A stretch of DNA of 49,633 bases, taken from NCBI GenBank assembly GCA_004556755.1, contig SFFW01000011.1, positions 1-49,633 on the forward strand. Reading direction: 5' to 3'. The translations under genes were made by a program, and so were the position numbers. The notes beneath the pieces were generated by a model that was given only the letters and a program-made list of their open reading frames with translations, was not told where the DNA came from and did no database searches. Below are positions 14,938 to 23,004 of the stretch, one piece after another (within the stretch, counting starts at the first letter, position 1; each line of letters begins with the position of its first letter). Origin of the DNA: Clostridiales bacterium (GTDB lineage: Bacteria > Bacillota > Clostridia > Oscillospirales > Oscillospiraceae).

Positions 14938-16276
14938 CTTCGTTATGGAAGTTGTCGCAGGATGCGAAGGTTGTGTACTCCGGCAGCCACGTCAGATTGA
15001 CGGTGCCGGTCTGTCCCTTTCTGTTTTTCAGCACTATCGCCTCGGCAAGATTGGGATTCTCCGCCTCCCTGTTATAATACCCGTCTCTGTAAAGCGCTAT
15101 TACAACGTCGGCGTCCTGCTCTATTGCACCGGACTCACGAAGGTCGGACAGCACGGGACGCTTGTTCGGTCTCGTCTCGCAGTTACGGCTGAGCTGGCTT
15201 AAGCATATGACGGGGATGTTAAGCTCCTTCGCCATGATCTTCAGCATACGGCTCATGTCCGAAACGACCTGCTGACGGTTTTCGTTGCTGTAGTTCTTAT
15301 TTCCGCCCGACGACTGCATAAGCTGGAGATAGTCGATGACCACAAGACCGAGGTTCGACAGTCTGCGGCACTGTGCGCTCATGTCCGCAACGGTAAGCGT
15401 GGGGTTGTCGTCGATGCGCATATCGGTGGCGTAAAGCGACTGTGCAGCCGTGCCGACACGCTTCCACTCGTCGGGGCTTAGCTGCCCCGTGAGAAGGTTC
15501 TGCGACGGGATAAGGCCCTCGCCCGCAAGCAGTCTGCTGACAAGCTGCTCCCTGCTCATTTCAAGCGAGAACACCGCAACGGTCTTGCCCGAAGTCTTGG
15601 CGACGTGGAGCGCAATGTTCATTGCGATACTCGTCTTGCCCATGCCGGGTCTTGCCGCAACGAGTATAAGCTCGCCCTTGTTAAGACCGAGAATGCTGCG
15701 GTCTATATCGGGCAGACCCGTTGACAGACCGGGGATCTTTGCACCCGACGTCGCCGCCGCGGAAAGGCTCTCGTACACGCTCTGCACGACGGCGGACACC
15801 GGCACGAGACCGCCCACGGTCCTGTCCTGACGCAGCGCATATATCTTGCGCTCCGCAGCTTCGAGCATCGACTCCGCCTCGCCGGTTCCCTCGTACACGA
15901 GCTTGTTTATCTCGTCCGCCGTCTGCGCAAGGTTGCGCAGGAGCGCCCTGTCCTTTACGATGGCGGCGTACTCAAGCACGTTTGCGGCGGTCGGCGTGAC
16001 GTTCATCAGCTCCGCAATATATGCGTCACTGCCGTCCTTATAAACTCCTCTTACCTTCATCTGGTCGAGGATGGTTATGGGGTCGATGGTCTGACCGTAG
16101 GAAAACATGGCATATACCGTTTCGAATATATCCCTGTTTTGCCGAATATAAAATTCATCCGCTCTGACCTTCTCGATAACGTCGGGTATGCAGCCGGCGT
16201 CGATAAGCATGGAGCCTATCACCGCCTGCTCCGCTGCGGCGGAGTGCGGCACCTGTTTACCCAGCAGCTCGTCCAT
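14927..16276 (-). CDS. dnaB: Replicative DNA helicase DnaB
   Basis: 449 residues. The N-terminal DnaB domain (HSAAAEQAVIGSML) is followed by a linker and the RecA-like motor with Walker A RPGMGKT (209-215), VIDYLQLM as Walker B, and an arginine-finger region near KNRKGQTGTVNLTWLPEYT. No intein is seen. Unwinds DNA at the replication fork. It follows rplI by 24 bases; the gdpP-rplI-dnaB order is typical of Firmicutes. Confidence 0.97.
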   Translation of the reverse strand: MDELLGKQVPHSAAAEQAVIGSMLIDAGCIPDVIEKVRADEFYIRQNRDIFETVYAMFSYGQTIDPITILDQMKVRGVYKDGSDAYIAELMNVTPTAANVLEYAAIVKDRALLRNLAQTADEINKLVYEGTGEAESMLEAAERKIYALRQDRTVGGLVPVSAVVQSVYESLSAAATSGAKIPGLSTGLPDIDRSILGLNKGELILVAARPGMGKTSIAMNIALHVAKTSGKTVAVFSLEMSREQLVSRLLAGEGLIPSQNLLTGQLSPDEWKRVGTAAQSLYATDMRIDDNPTLTVADMSAQCRRLSNLGLVVIDYLQLMQSSGGNKNYSNENRQQVVSDMSRMLKIMAKELNIPVICLSQLSRNCETRPNKRPVLSDLRESGAIEQDADVVIALYRDGYYNREAENPNLAEAIVLKNRKGQTGTVNLTWLPEYTTFASCDNFHNEDDY

Positions 16277-16300
16277 AATCTTTCTCCTTGACGGTATTTA

Positions 16301-16747
16301 TCAGGCTTCTATCACAAGCACGCTCACGTTTGCGCTTATCTCGTAGCCGAGCTTTGCCTTGACGGTGTAGCTGCCGAAGGTCTTGATGGGCTCTGCCTGA
16401 ACTATCTTGTTTTTCTCGATGTTGATGCCGTGCTGCTCACGCAGGGCATCGCTTATCTCCTGACTCGTAACGGAGCCGAAGAGCTTGCCGGCGCCGCCCG
16501 CCTTTGCACGGATCGTGACGGTGATCGCAGAAAGGCGCTTTGCGTTTTCCTCCGCCTCCGCCTTTTCCTTTGCGATGAGCGCCGCCTTTGCCTTTTCCTT
16601 GAGCTTCATGGTGTTTATATTGTCCGCAGTCGCCTCGCTTGCAAGCTTCCTGGGCAGGAGGTAGTTGCGGGCGTATCCGTCGGATACCTCTTTCATCTCG
16701 CCCTTCTTGCCCTGACCCTTTACGTCTACGTTGAAAATGACCTTCAT
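16301..16747 (-). CDS. rplI: 50S ribosomal protein L9
   Basis: 148 residues, the standard length. The N-terminal domain starts MKVIFNVDVKGQGKKGEMKEVSDGYARNYLLPRKLA, nearly the family signature. A long Lys/Ala/Glu-rich connecting helix (about 45-75) leads to the C-terminal rRNA-binding domain. AAGGAGGCTTT precedes the ATG; only 12 bases separate it from gdpP. Confidence 0.97.
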   Translation of the reverse strand: MKVIFNVDVKGQGKKGEMKEVSDGYARNYLLPRKLASEATADNINTMKLKEKAKAALIAKEKAEAEENAKRLSAITVTIRAKAGGAGKLFGSVTSQEISDALREQHGINIEKNKIVQAEPIKTFGSYTVKAKLGYEISANVSVLVIEA

Positions 16748-16759
16748 AGTAAAGCCTCC

Positions 16760-18766
16760 TTAGCTGTCCATATATTCGTCTATTGCCTTTATGAGCATGG
16801 AAACGCCGTCACGCAGACTCACGCCCTTTATCTGAGCCGCCGCAGCGTTGCGGTTGCCGCCTCCGCCCAGCTTTTCCATTATCATCTGTACGTTCACGTC
16901 TCCTATGGCTCTCGCCGAGACACTCACACCGTCGCCGTCGGGGTACATTACCATCGACGCCTCGACTCCTGCGACGTTTAAAAGCTCGTCCGCCGCCTGT
17001 GCCGCAACGATCCTGTCCTGCGCCGACTCCGGCATTGCGATCGCCACGGAGCGGTAGGTCCTTGCATTCTGAAGTATCTTATACTTTGCGACGGTCTGCT
17101 CGATGCCGCTCTGCATGAGCTTCTTGACCTCGATCGTGTCCGCACCCGCACGTCTGAGGAACGCCGCAGCGTCAAAGGTGCGCTCGCCGGTGCGCATGGT
17201 AAAGTTCTTCGTGTCAAGCACGATGCCGGAGAGCATCGCCTCCGCCTCGCAGGGCAGAAGGTCCGGCTCGTCCATCACGACCTCCATTATCTCCGTCATA
17301 AGCTCGCAGACGGAGGATGCGTACTGCTCTATATAGCTCATGTCCGCACGCTCGATATACGTCGCCGCTCTGCGGTGGTGGTCGATGACGGCCACCTTGT
17401 TGCAGGATTGCAGCAGCGCAAGGTCCTCGACCTGTTCGGGCCTGTTGGTGTCCACGACTACGAGCAGGGTCTTTCCGTCCGCCATGAGCATCGCCTCCTG
17501 CGGGCTTATGAAGGCGTTGACGTACTCCGGCGTCTTTTTGAGCTTTTCGATGAGCGACTTTGCCGCCGTCTTTTCGGTGTCGGCGACGATGTGCGCCGGG
17601 ACGCCGTACTTTCTTGCAATGCTGCAAACGGCTACCGAACCGCCGACGCTGTCCATGTCGCCGAAGCGGTGACCCATGACCAAAACGCCGGTGGAGTCCT
17701 TAATAAGCTCCGCCAGAGCGTTTGCCTTGACCCTTGATTTGACCTTGGTGCGGGTCTCGACCTCTCCCGCCTTACCGCCGAAGAACTCAAAGTTGTAGCG
17801 GTTTTTGATGACCGCCTGATCGCCGCCTCGTGAGAGCGCCATTTCGATACTCAGCTCCGCAAACTGCATCGCCTCGGTCATGGTGTCTGCGTCCTTGCCG
17901 ACGCCGACGCTCAAGGTGGCGTGTATTCCGCTGGGACTTACGACCTGATGCACCGCCTCAAGGATGTTGAACTTGTCCTCGGTTATCTTCGGCAGGTACC
18001 TCGACTCGAAAATGAAGAGGTAGCGATCCCTGTCGTAGCGGCGAAGGATGCCGTTTTTGTCCTCGCACCACTGCTGGAGCTTGTCGCCGACCGCATCACG
18101 CAGGTCGTTTCTCATGCGCTCCGGCTGGTTCTTCATCAGCTCGTCGAAGTTGTCGATGACGAATATCGCCGCAACAGGCTGGGAATCCTGGTACTCCTGA
18201 CGCATAAGCTCATAGTCCGTCACGTCCACCCAGTAGGTGATGCCCATGTAGTTGCTCTCGTTGTCGCCCTCGCCGGAGCGGACTATGTTGCCGCATATCT
18301 GATACTTTCTGCCGCCGATGCTCAGAAGCGTCGGGCAGCGGCTCTTGCCCTCAACGAGCCACTTGCCGGAAAACTCCGGTATAAGCTCCGCCACGCTGCG
18401 CTCCATCCTTGCGCCGTGAGAGCCGCAGATGTCAAAGAACATCTCGTTGCCCCAAATGATCCTCGAATCCGAAAGCCGGAACACGACTATCGGCAGCGGG
18501 AAGTTCATCAGGGTGCTGTTTTTCGCCGTCTCCGCACTGTAGGTGACGGACTCGATATACGCCTTGAGCGCCTTGCGTCTCTTCCTGCGGTTCACGAGCG
18601 AGTAGATGACGAGCGCAAGTATCGCAACGCCCTCCGCCGCCGCAAGATAGAGATTCAGCTTCTGTCCGAGTCCCGTAAGAAATGTCGCAACGGCGAATAC
18701 CACCAGAAAGAACAGGTACGGTATGGTATTCGGTTCAAAAACCGACTGTGTGTTTTTGTTTTTCAC
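16760..18766 (-). CDS. gdpP: Cyclic-di-AMP phosphodiesterase GdpP (DHH family)
   Basis: 668 residues from the GTG at 18766, which has AAGGAGG six bases upstream; an in-frame ATG 13 codons earlier lacks a ribosome binding site. Two membrane helices (about 16-55), a PAS-like domain (~85-175), a degenerate GGDEF domain (~190-320) and a DHH/DHHA1 phosphodiesterase: GHRFGDMDSVGG, VVDTNRPEQ, VIDHHRRA (the DHH motif) and a C-terminal GGGGNRNAAAAQ block. Hydrolyses c-di-AMP to pApA and so affects potassium balance, osmotic and cell-wall stress. First gene of the leftward run, behind a strong promoter. Confidence 0.95.
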   Translation of the reverse strand: MKNKNTQSVFEPNTIPYLFFLVVFAVATFLTGLGQKLNLYLAAAEGVAILALVIYSLVNRRKRRKALKAYIESVTYSAETAKNSTLMNFPLPIVVFRLSDSRIIWGNEMFFDICGSHGARMERSVAELIPEFSGKWLVEGKSRCPTLLSIGGRKYQICGNIVRSGEGDNESNYMGITYWVDVTDYELMRQEYQDSQPVAAIFVIDNFDELMKNQPERMRNDLRDAVGDKLQQWCEDKNGILRRYDRDRYLFIFESRYLPKITEDKFNILEAVHQVVSPSGIHATLSVGVGKDADTMTEAMQFAELSIEMALSRGGDQAVIKNRYNFEFFGGKAGEVETRTKVKSRVKANALAELIKDSTGVLVMGHRFGDMDSVGGSVAVCSIARKYGVPAHIVADTEKTAAKSLIEKLKKTPEYVNAFISPQEAMLMADGKTLLVVVDTNRPEQVEDLALLQSCNKVAVIDHHRRAATYIERADMSYIEQYASSVCELMTEIMEVVMDEPDLLPCEAEAMLSGIVLDTKNFTMRTGERTFDAAAFLRRAGADTIEVKKLMQSGIEQTVAKYKILQNARTYRSVAIAMPESAQDRIVAAQAADELLNVAGVEASMVMYPDGDGVSVSARAIGDVNVQMIMEKLGGGGNRNAAAAQIKGVSLRDGVSMLIKAIDEYMDS

Positions 18767-18817
18767 AGTCTGCCTCCTTCTCCCGTACAAATTACAGTGA
18801 TCCATTAAAGATATTAA

Positions 18818-18846
18818 ATTATATCAAAGTATTTGGTTTATTACAA
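18818..18846 (-). promoter_or_regulatory. Promoter of the gdpP-rplI-dnaB run
   Basis: TTGTAA (18841-18846), a 17-bp spacer and a perfect TATAAT (18818-18823) on the minus strand, about 50 bases before the GTG of gdpP. It lies in the divergent gap with the nucleotidyltransferase gene, for which only weak rightward promoter candidates are seen. Confidence 0.8.
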
Positions 18847-18906
18847 CAGAATTTTAGGTTTAATTTGCTCAAAGCTGCATATTCTAAGCGCAAAGGACGT
18901 GATAAA

Positions 18907-19941
18907 TTGAAGGCAGTTATAATGGCGGGCGGCATGGGCAAGCGCTTAAAGCCCGTGAGCGGCGACACGCCGAAGCCCATGACGCCGCTTTGCGGCAGAC
19001 CCGTGATGGAGTATGTCCTGCTGCTGCTCAAAAAGCACGGGATAGACGAGGTCTGCGCAACTCTCAAATACCGTCCCGACGATATTATGAGCTATTTCGG
19101 AGACGGTTCCTCTCTCGGCATGAAGCTTTCCTACCGTGTGGAAAACGAAGCCCTCGGCACCGCCGGGAGCGTCAAAAATTGCAGCGACTTCTACGGCGAC
19201 GAGCCGTTTCTCGTCATAAGCGGCGATGCGATATGCGACTTTGACCTCACGGCGCTGATAGCCGAACACACAAGGCAAAGCCCCTGCGTTTCCCTTGCGC
19301 TGTACCCTCACTCCCTGCCGCTGCGCTACGGACTTGCGCTCTGCGGAGAGGAGGGCTTTGTGCGCCGCTTCGTCGAAAAGCCCGACTGGAAGCACGTTAT
19401 GACGAACCTTGTGAACACGGGGATATACGTCGTCTCTCCCGAAGCCATGGCGCTCGTGCCGGAGGATAGAGCCTTCGACTTTGCGGGCGATTTGTTCCCG
19501 CTGCTGCTCGACCGAGGCGAAAAACTCCTCGGCGTCCCCATGTCCGGCTACTGGTGCGATATCGGCACTCCCCTGAGCTATTACCGCTGCTGCGTCGATG
19601 CGCTTGAAGGGCGCATCGAGCTTCCGCTGCGCTGCGACTTCGCCCCCGACAAATGCGACGACGAGGCGGACGAACCCGGCGGCGAAAGCTGCCCCTGCAG
19701 TGACCGTGCAAGGCTCATGGACCTGCTCTCCCGCAGCTTCATGGACCTCGGCGGCGACTTTTCCGACGGGCTTTGCATCGAGCTTGGCGGCGAAAAGCTC
19801 AGCATTGCGCCGATGGTCGGAAGCTCGGCGCTCAAAATATGCTGCCGCTCCGGCGACAGCGAGACCTCCCGTGAGCTGGTCTCGTCACTTAAAAAGCTCT
19901 GCAGCGACGCCGAAAAAAGGCTTGTAAGCGAAGGAAAATGA
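18907..19941 (+). CDS. Sugar-phosphate nucleotidyltransferase with a vestigial phosphomannomutase domain
   Basis: 344 residues from a TTG at 18907 (AAAGGACG upstream); MKAVIMAGGMGKRLKPVSGDTPKPM is the family start. Residues 1-235 are a nucleotidyltransferase domain (GG-G-RL-P/PKPM nucleotide site, later GDAICDFD, FVEKP, YWCDIGTPLSYY), of the mannose-1-phosphate guanylyltransferase/glucose-1-phosphate class. After an acidic Cys-rich linker (~240-265), residues ~267-340 (ARLMDLLSRSFMD, DFSDGLCIELGGEKLSIAP, SALKICCRSGDSET) resemble domain IV of the phosphomannomutase module found fused to such enzymes in Clostridia. The left-handed beta-helix and mutase domains I-III are absent. The substrate cannot be read from the sequence. 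Confidence 0.8.
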   Translation: MKAVIMAGGMGKRLKPVSGDTPKPMTPLCGRPVMEYVLLLLKKHGIDEVCATLKYRPDDIMSYFGDGSSLGMKLSYRVENEALGTAGSVKNCSDFYGDEPFLVISGDAICDFDLTALIAEHTRQSPCVSLALYPHSLPLRYGLALCGEEGFVRRFVEKPDWKHVMTNLVNTGIYVVSPEAMALVPEDRAFDFAGDLFPLLLDRGEKLLGVPMSGYWCDIGTPLSYYRCCVDALEGRIELPLRCDFAPDKCDDEADEPGGESCPCSDRARLMDLLSRSFMDLGGDFSDGLCIELGGEKLSIAPMVGSSALKICCRSGDSETSRELVSSLKKLCSDAEKRLVSEGK

Positions 19942-19950
19942 AAGTATAAT
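19922..19950 (+). promoter_or_regulatory. Promoter of the LUD-cupin pair
   Basis: TTGTAA (19922-19927), a 17-bp spacer and TATAAT (19945-19950). It lies across the last codons of the nucleotidyltransferase gene and 33 bases before the next ATG, so the LUD and cupin genes can be transcribed on their own. Confidence 0.65.
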
Positions 19951-19982
19951 TTCCTCGGGATATCTATTCGGAGGAAATACAT

Positions 19983-20579
19983 ATGGACATCGAAAAAACC
20001 GTTAAAAACCTGAAGGCACGTCACTTTGACGTGAGCGTTTTCGATACCGGGAGCGAGGCGTCCGAATACCTCTGCCGTGAGATAGGCGGCGCCGAGGTCG
20101 GCATCGGCGGCTGCAAGACGGCGGCAGACCTCGGACTGTACGGAAAGCTCACCGATTCCGGCTGCCGTGTGTACTGGCACTGGGAGGAGCCGGGCTGGGA
20201 AACGCTTGAAAAGGCAAACGCCGCCCCCGTGTACATCTGCTCCGCAAACGCCATAGCCGAAAGCGGCGAAATTCTGAATATCGACGGCAGAGGCAACCGT
20301 GTCTCCGCCATCACCTTCGGCAAGAAGCGTGTGTACATCGTCGCCGGCACAAACAAGATCTGCCCCGACTTTGACTCTGCGCTCTACCGTGCAAGAAACG
20401 TCGCAGCGGTGCAGAACCTTGCCCGCTTCGACAAAAAGGTGCCGTGCAAGTTCGACGGCAAATGCCACGACTGCCGCAGTCCGGAGCGTGCCTGCAATGC
20501 GCTGACGGTGCTTTGGGGACCGATGTGGGACATGGAAAAGGTCGAGGTCGTACTTATAAAGGAGGAGCTGGGACTGTGA
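19983..20579 (+). CDS. LUD domain protein (LutC/YkgG-like)
   Basis: 198 residues; GGAGG eight bases upstream of the ATG. Stand-alone LUD (DUF162) domain: GIGGCKTAADLGLYGKL, TADAIAESGEI-type block SANAIAESGEILNIDGRGNRVSAITFG and VYIVAGTNKICPDFDSAL are diagnostic. The C-terminal CKFDGKCHDCRSPERAC supplies four cysteines in a spacing that could bind metal. The family includes LutB/LutC of lactate oxidation, but single-domain copies such as this one have no settled role. It overlaps the cupin gene by three bases. Confidence 0.88.
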   Translation: MDIEKTVKNLKARHFDVSVFDTGSEASEYLCREIGGAEVGIGGCKTAADLGLYGKLTDSGCRVYWHWEEPGWETLEKANAAPVYICSANAIAESGEILNIDGRGNRVSAITFGKKRVYIVAGTNKICPDFDSALYRARNVAAVQNLARFDKKVPCKFDGKCHDCRSPERACNALTVLWGPMWDMEKVEVVLIKEELGL

Positions 20580-20926
20580 TCAAAAGAGCAAGTGAGCATG
20601 AGCATGACGTGTCGAGCGCACTGTTCGGCGGCAGCGGCGACGTGATATTTGACAGGATAATCGAGACTCCGGCGGAGCTTATGGGCAAGGGACGTGTGTT
20701 CTCCGTAACCACCCTCCCCGCAGGCAGCGAGCTTGGCTGGCACGTCCACAACGGCGACTGCGAGTTCTATCACATTTTAAGCGGCAGCGCCGAGTATAAC
20801 GACAACGGAACGATAACGACGCTGAATGCGGGCGACACATCCTTTACCCCCTCCGGCGAGGGTCACTCGATAAAGAACGTCTCCGATGCGCCCTGCGTAT
20901 TCATTGCGCTCGTGCTGTACTGCTGA
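20576..20926 (+). CDS. Small cupin domain protein
   Basis: 116 residues from a GTG at 20576 that overlaps the preceding stop (GTGA); GGAGGAG lies eight bases upstream. Single cupin barrel with probable metal ligands H56, H58, E63 and H97 (GWHVHNGDCEFYHILSG and SGEGHS). Small cupins of this type are often isomerases or ligand sensors; the substrate is unknown. Paired with the LUD gene, which suggests a shared pathway. Confidence 0.85.
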   Translation: MIKRASEHEHDVSSALFGGSGDVIFDRIIETPAELMGKGRVFSVTTLPAGSELGWHVHNGDCEFYHILSGSAEYNDNGTITTLNAGDTSFTPSGEGHSIKNVSDAPCVFIALVLYC

Positions 20927-20930
20927 GTTT

Positions 20931-20974
20931 AAAACGAAAAATCCCGTACCTTTCGGTACGGGATTTTTCGTTTT
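20931..20974. terminator. Bidirectional terminator between cupin and ntpD
   Basis: A 20-bp perfect stem (AAAACGAAAAATCCCGTACC and complement) with loop TTTC; T-rich on both outgoing sides. It serves both the rightward cupin transcript and the end of the leftward V-ATPase operon, whose last stop lies at its edge. Confidence 0.88.
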
Positions 20975-21623
20975 ACGAGTAGTTGTGAGCGTTTTTGAGT
21001 ACCATTTCCTTAACCTTGAGAAGTCTGACCTTCGTCGAGTTTTCGTTCTCCTCAAGCTTCATAGAAATGTACTTGATGTTCCCCTCAAGCTCGGGGATCA
21101 TAACGTACTCAAGTGCGTTGACTCTGCGGCGGGTCTTTTCGATCTCCTCCGCAAGGAGCTGCATGGTCTTTTCGACCTGCGCCAGCTCCAGCATATCCTC
21201 AAACACCCTCGCCATTATCGCCAGCGCATCGTCAAGCTCACCGCTTGTCTGCGCAAAGCCGTAGGGGTATATCTCCGAAGGATCGTCGTTTTTGGTGCGG
21301 AAGGAGTACTGCGGCACGTTAACGCTCATTATGTTTTTGAACTTCATCTCAAGCTCAACGCTCTGACGGGGGTACAGAAGCGCCTGCTCCAGCATTTCGG
21401 GACTCATTATGGAGCTTGCCACCTGAAGTGCGGCAAAGGCCTCGGTAAGTCCGTCCTCGACACGGCATCTCAGCTCCTTGTTGCGCCGAACGATGTCGAG
21501 AAACTGACGCATCAGCTCGTCACGCTTATCTTTCATAAGCTTGTGACCCCGTCTTGCGGTCTTTAAGCGGCCCTTGAGCTGCTTGAGAACCATTCTTGTG
21601 GGGGTAACGGTTGTGCCGGCCAT
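20973..21623 (-). CDS. ntpD: V-type ATP synthase subunit D
   Basis: 216 residues. Central rotor stalk subunit: an N-terminal PTRMVLKQLKGRLKTARRGHKLMKDKRDELMRQF long helix and a matching C-terminal helix (about 140-200) form the antiparallel coiled coil that turns inside the A3B3 head. Last gene of the operon, 13 bases after ntpB. Confidence 0.96.
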   Translation of the reverse strand: MAGTTVTPTRMVLKQLKGRLKTARRGHKLMKDKRDELMRQFLDIVRRNKELRCRVEDGLTEAFAALQVASSIMSPEMLEQALLYPRQSVELEMKFKNIMSVNVPQYSFRTKNDDPSEIYPYGFAQTSGELDDALAIMARVFEDMLELAQVEKTMQLLAEEIEKTRRRVNALEYVMIPELEGNIKYISMKLEENENSTKVRLLKVKEMVLKNAHNYS

Positions 21624-21636
21624 AAAGCTTCACCCC

Positions 21637-23004
21637 TTATTTCATGTATTTTTCTATCAGTTCGGGCTTAATGCGTTTCAGCTCCGCTCTGGGAAGGATG
21701 GAGAGCAGCTCCCAACCGATATTCAGGGTCTCCTCTATGGAACGGTTCGTCGTGTTGCCCTGATTTACATAGCGCTTTTCAAACTCGTCGGCAAACTTTG
21801 CGAAGAGCTTGTCGTCGTCGCTCAGTGCGGCCTCACCGAGTATGGTCATAAGCTCCTTTGCGTCCTTGCCTCTGGAGTATGCGGCAAAGAGCTGGTTCAT
21901 CGTTCCGGCATGGTCCTCACGGGTCTTGCCCTCGCCGATGCCCTTGTCCTTCAGACGGCTCAGCGACGGCAGAACGTCCACGGGAGGCACGATGCCCTTG
22001 CGGTGCAGCTCACGGCTGAGTATGATCTGACCCTCGGTGATGTAGCCGGTAAGGTCGGGGATGGGGTGGGTCTTGTCGTCTTCGGGCATGGTGAGAATGG
22101 GGATCATGGTGATGGAACCCTTGTGTCCCAGTCTGCGTCCCGCACGTTCGTACAGCGTTGCAAGGTCGGTGTACAGGTAGCCGGGGTAGCCGCGGCGTCC
22201 GGGTACTTCCTTCTTTGCTGCGGAGACCTCACGCAGCGCCTCAGCGTAGTTCGTGATGTCGGTGATGATGACGAGGACCTGCATATCCTTCTCGAATGCA
22301 AGGTATTCCGCAGCGGTCAGCGCCATGCGGGGGGTGGATATACGCTCGACTGCGGGGTCGTTTGCAAGGTTCGAGAATACGACGGTACGGTCAATAGCGC
22401 CGGTGCGCTTGAACTCGTTTATAAAGTATTCGCTCTCCTCGAAGGTGATGCCGACTGCGGCAAACACAACGGCGAAGCTCTCGCCGTCGCCCAGAACTCT
22501 TGCCTGTCTTGCGATCTGTGCGGCAAGGGCTGCATGGGGCAGACCGGAAGCGGAGAATATGGGGAGCTTCTGACCTCTGACGAGGGTGTTCAGTCCGTCG
22601 ATGGTGGAAACGCCGGTCTGAATGAACTCTGCGGGATATGCTCTCGCAGCGGGGTTCATGGGCAGACCGTTTATATCACGGTACGCCTCGGCAAGTATCT
22701 CCGGACCGTCGTCGATGGGCTGACCCATTCCGTTAAAGACACGGCCGAGCATATCCTCGGAAACGCCCAGCTCCAGCGGGTGACCCAGAAAACGCACTCT
22801 CGACTCGGCAAGGTTTATGCCCTGTGCGGACTCGAAAAGCTGAACGACGGCTCTGTCACCGTCTACCTCAAGCACCTTGCAGCGGCGGACCTCGCCGTTG
22901 GGCAACTCAAGCTCCGCCAGCTCGTCGTAGGTGACGCCCTCAACGTGATCGACTACCATGAGGGGGCTTGCTATCTCTCTTATGGTTTTATACTCTTTAA
23001 TCAT
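21637..23004 (-). CDS. ntpB: V-type ATP synthase subunit B
   Basis: 455 residues, the non-catalytic nucleotide-binding head subunit. The P-loop position is replaced by FSASGLPHAALAAQIARQ, as normal for B subunits; the SVFVFAAVGITFEESEYF-type block (AVVFAAVGITFEE) and the end HTLNIGWELLSILPRAELKRI are typical. Its ATG overlaps the ntpA stop by four bases, coupling the two head subunits one to one. Confidence 0.97.
   Translation of the reverse strand: MIKEYKTIREIASPLMVVDHVEGVTYDELAELELPNGEVRRCKVLEVDGDRAVVQLFESAQGINLAESRVRFLGHPLELGVSEDMLGRVFNGMGQPIDDGPEILAEAYRDINGLPMNPAARAYPAEFIQTGVSTIDGLNTLVRGQKLPIFSASGLPHAALAAQIARQARVLGDGESFAVVFAAVGITFEESEYFINEFKRTGAIDRTVVFSNLANDPAVERISTPRMALTAAEYLAFEKDMQVLVIITDITNYAEALREVSAAKKEVPGRRGYPGYLYTDLATLYERAGRRLGHKGSITMIPILTMPEDDKTHPIPDLTGYITEGQIILSRELHRKGIVPPVDVLPSLSRLKDKGIGEGKTREDHAGTMNQLFAAYSRGKDAKELMTILGEAALSDDDKLFAKFADEFEKRYVNQGNTTNRSIEETLNIGWELLSILPRAELKRIKPELIEKYMK

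Noticed and set aside
18682..18906. A longer N-terminus for the nucleotidyltransferase, starting inside gdpP.
   Set aside because: The extra 75 residues overlap gdpP and its promoter and match no family; the TTG at 18907 has a ribosome binding site and gives the exact family start.
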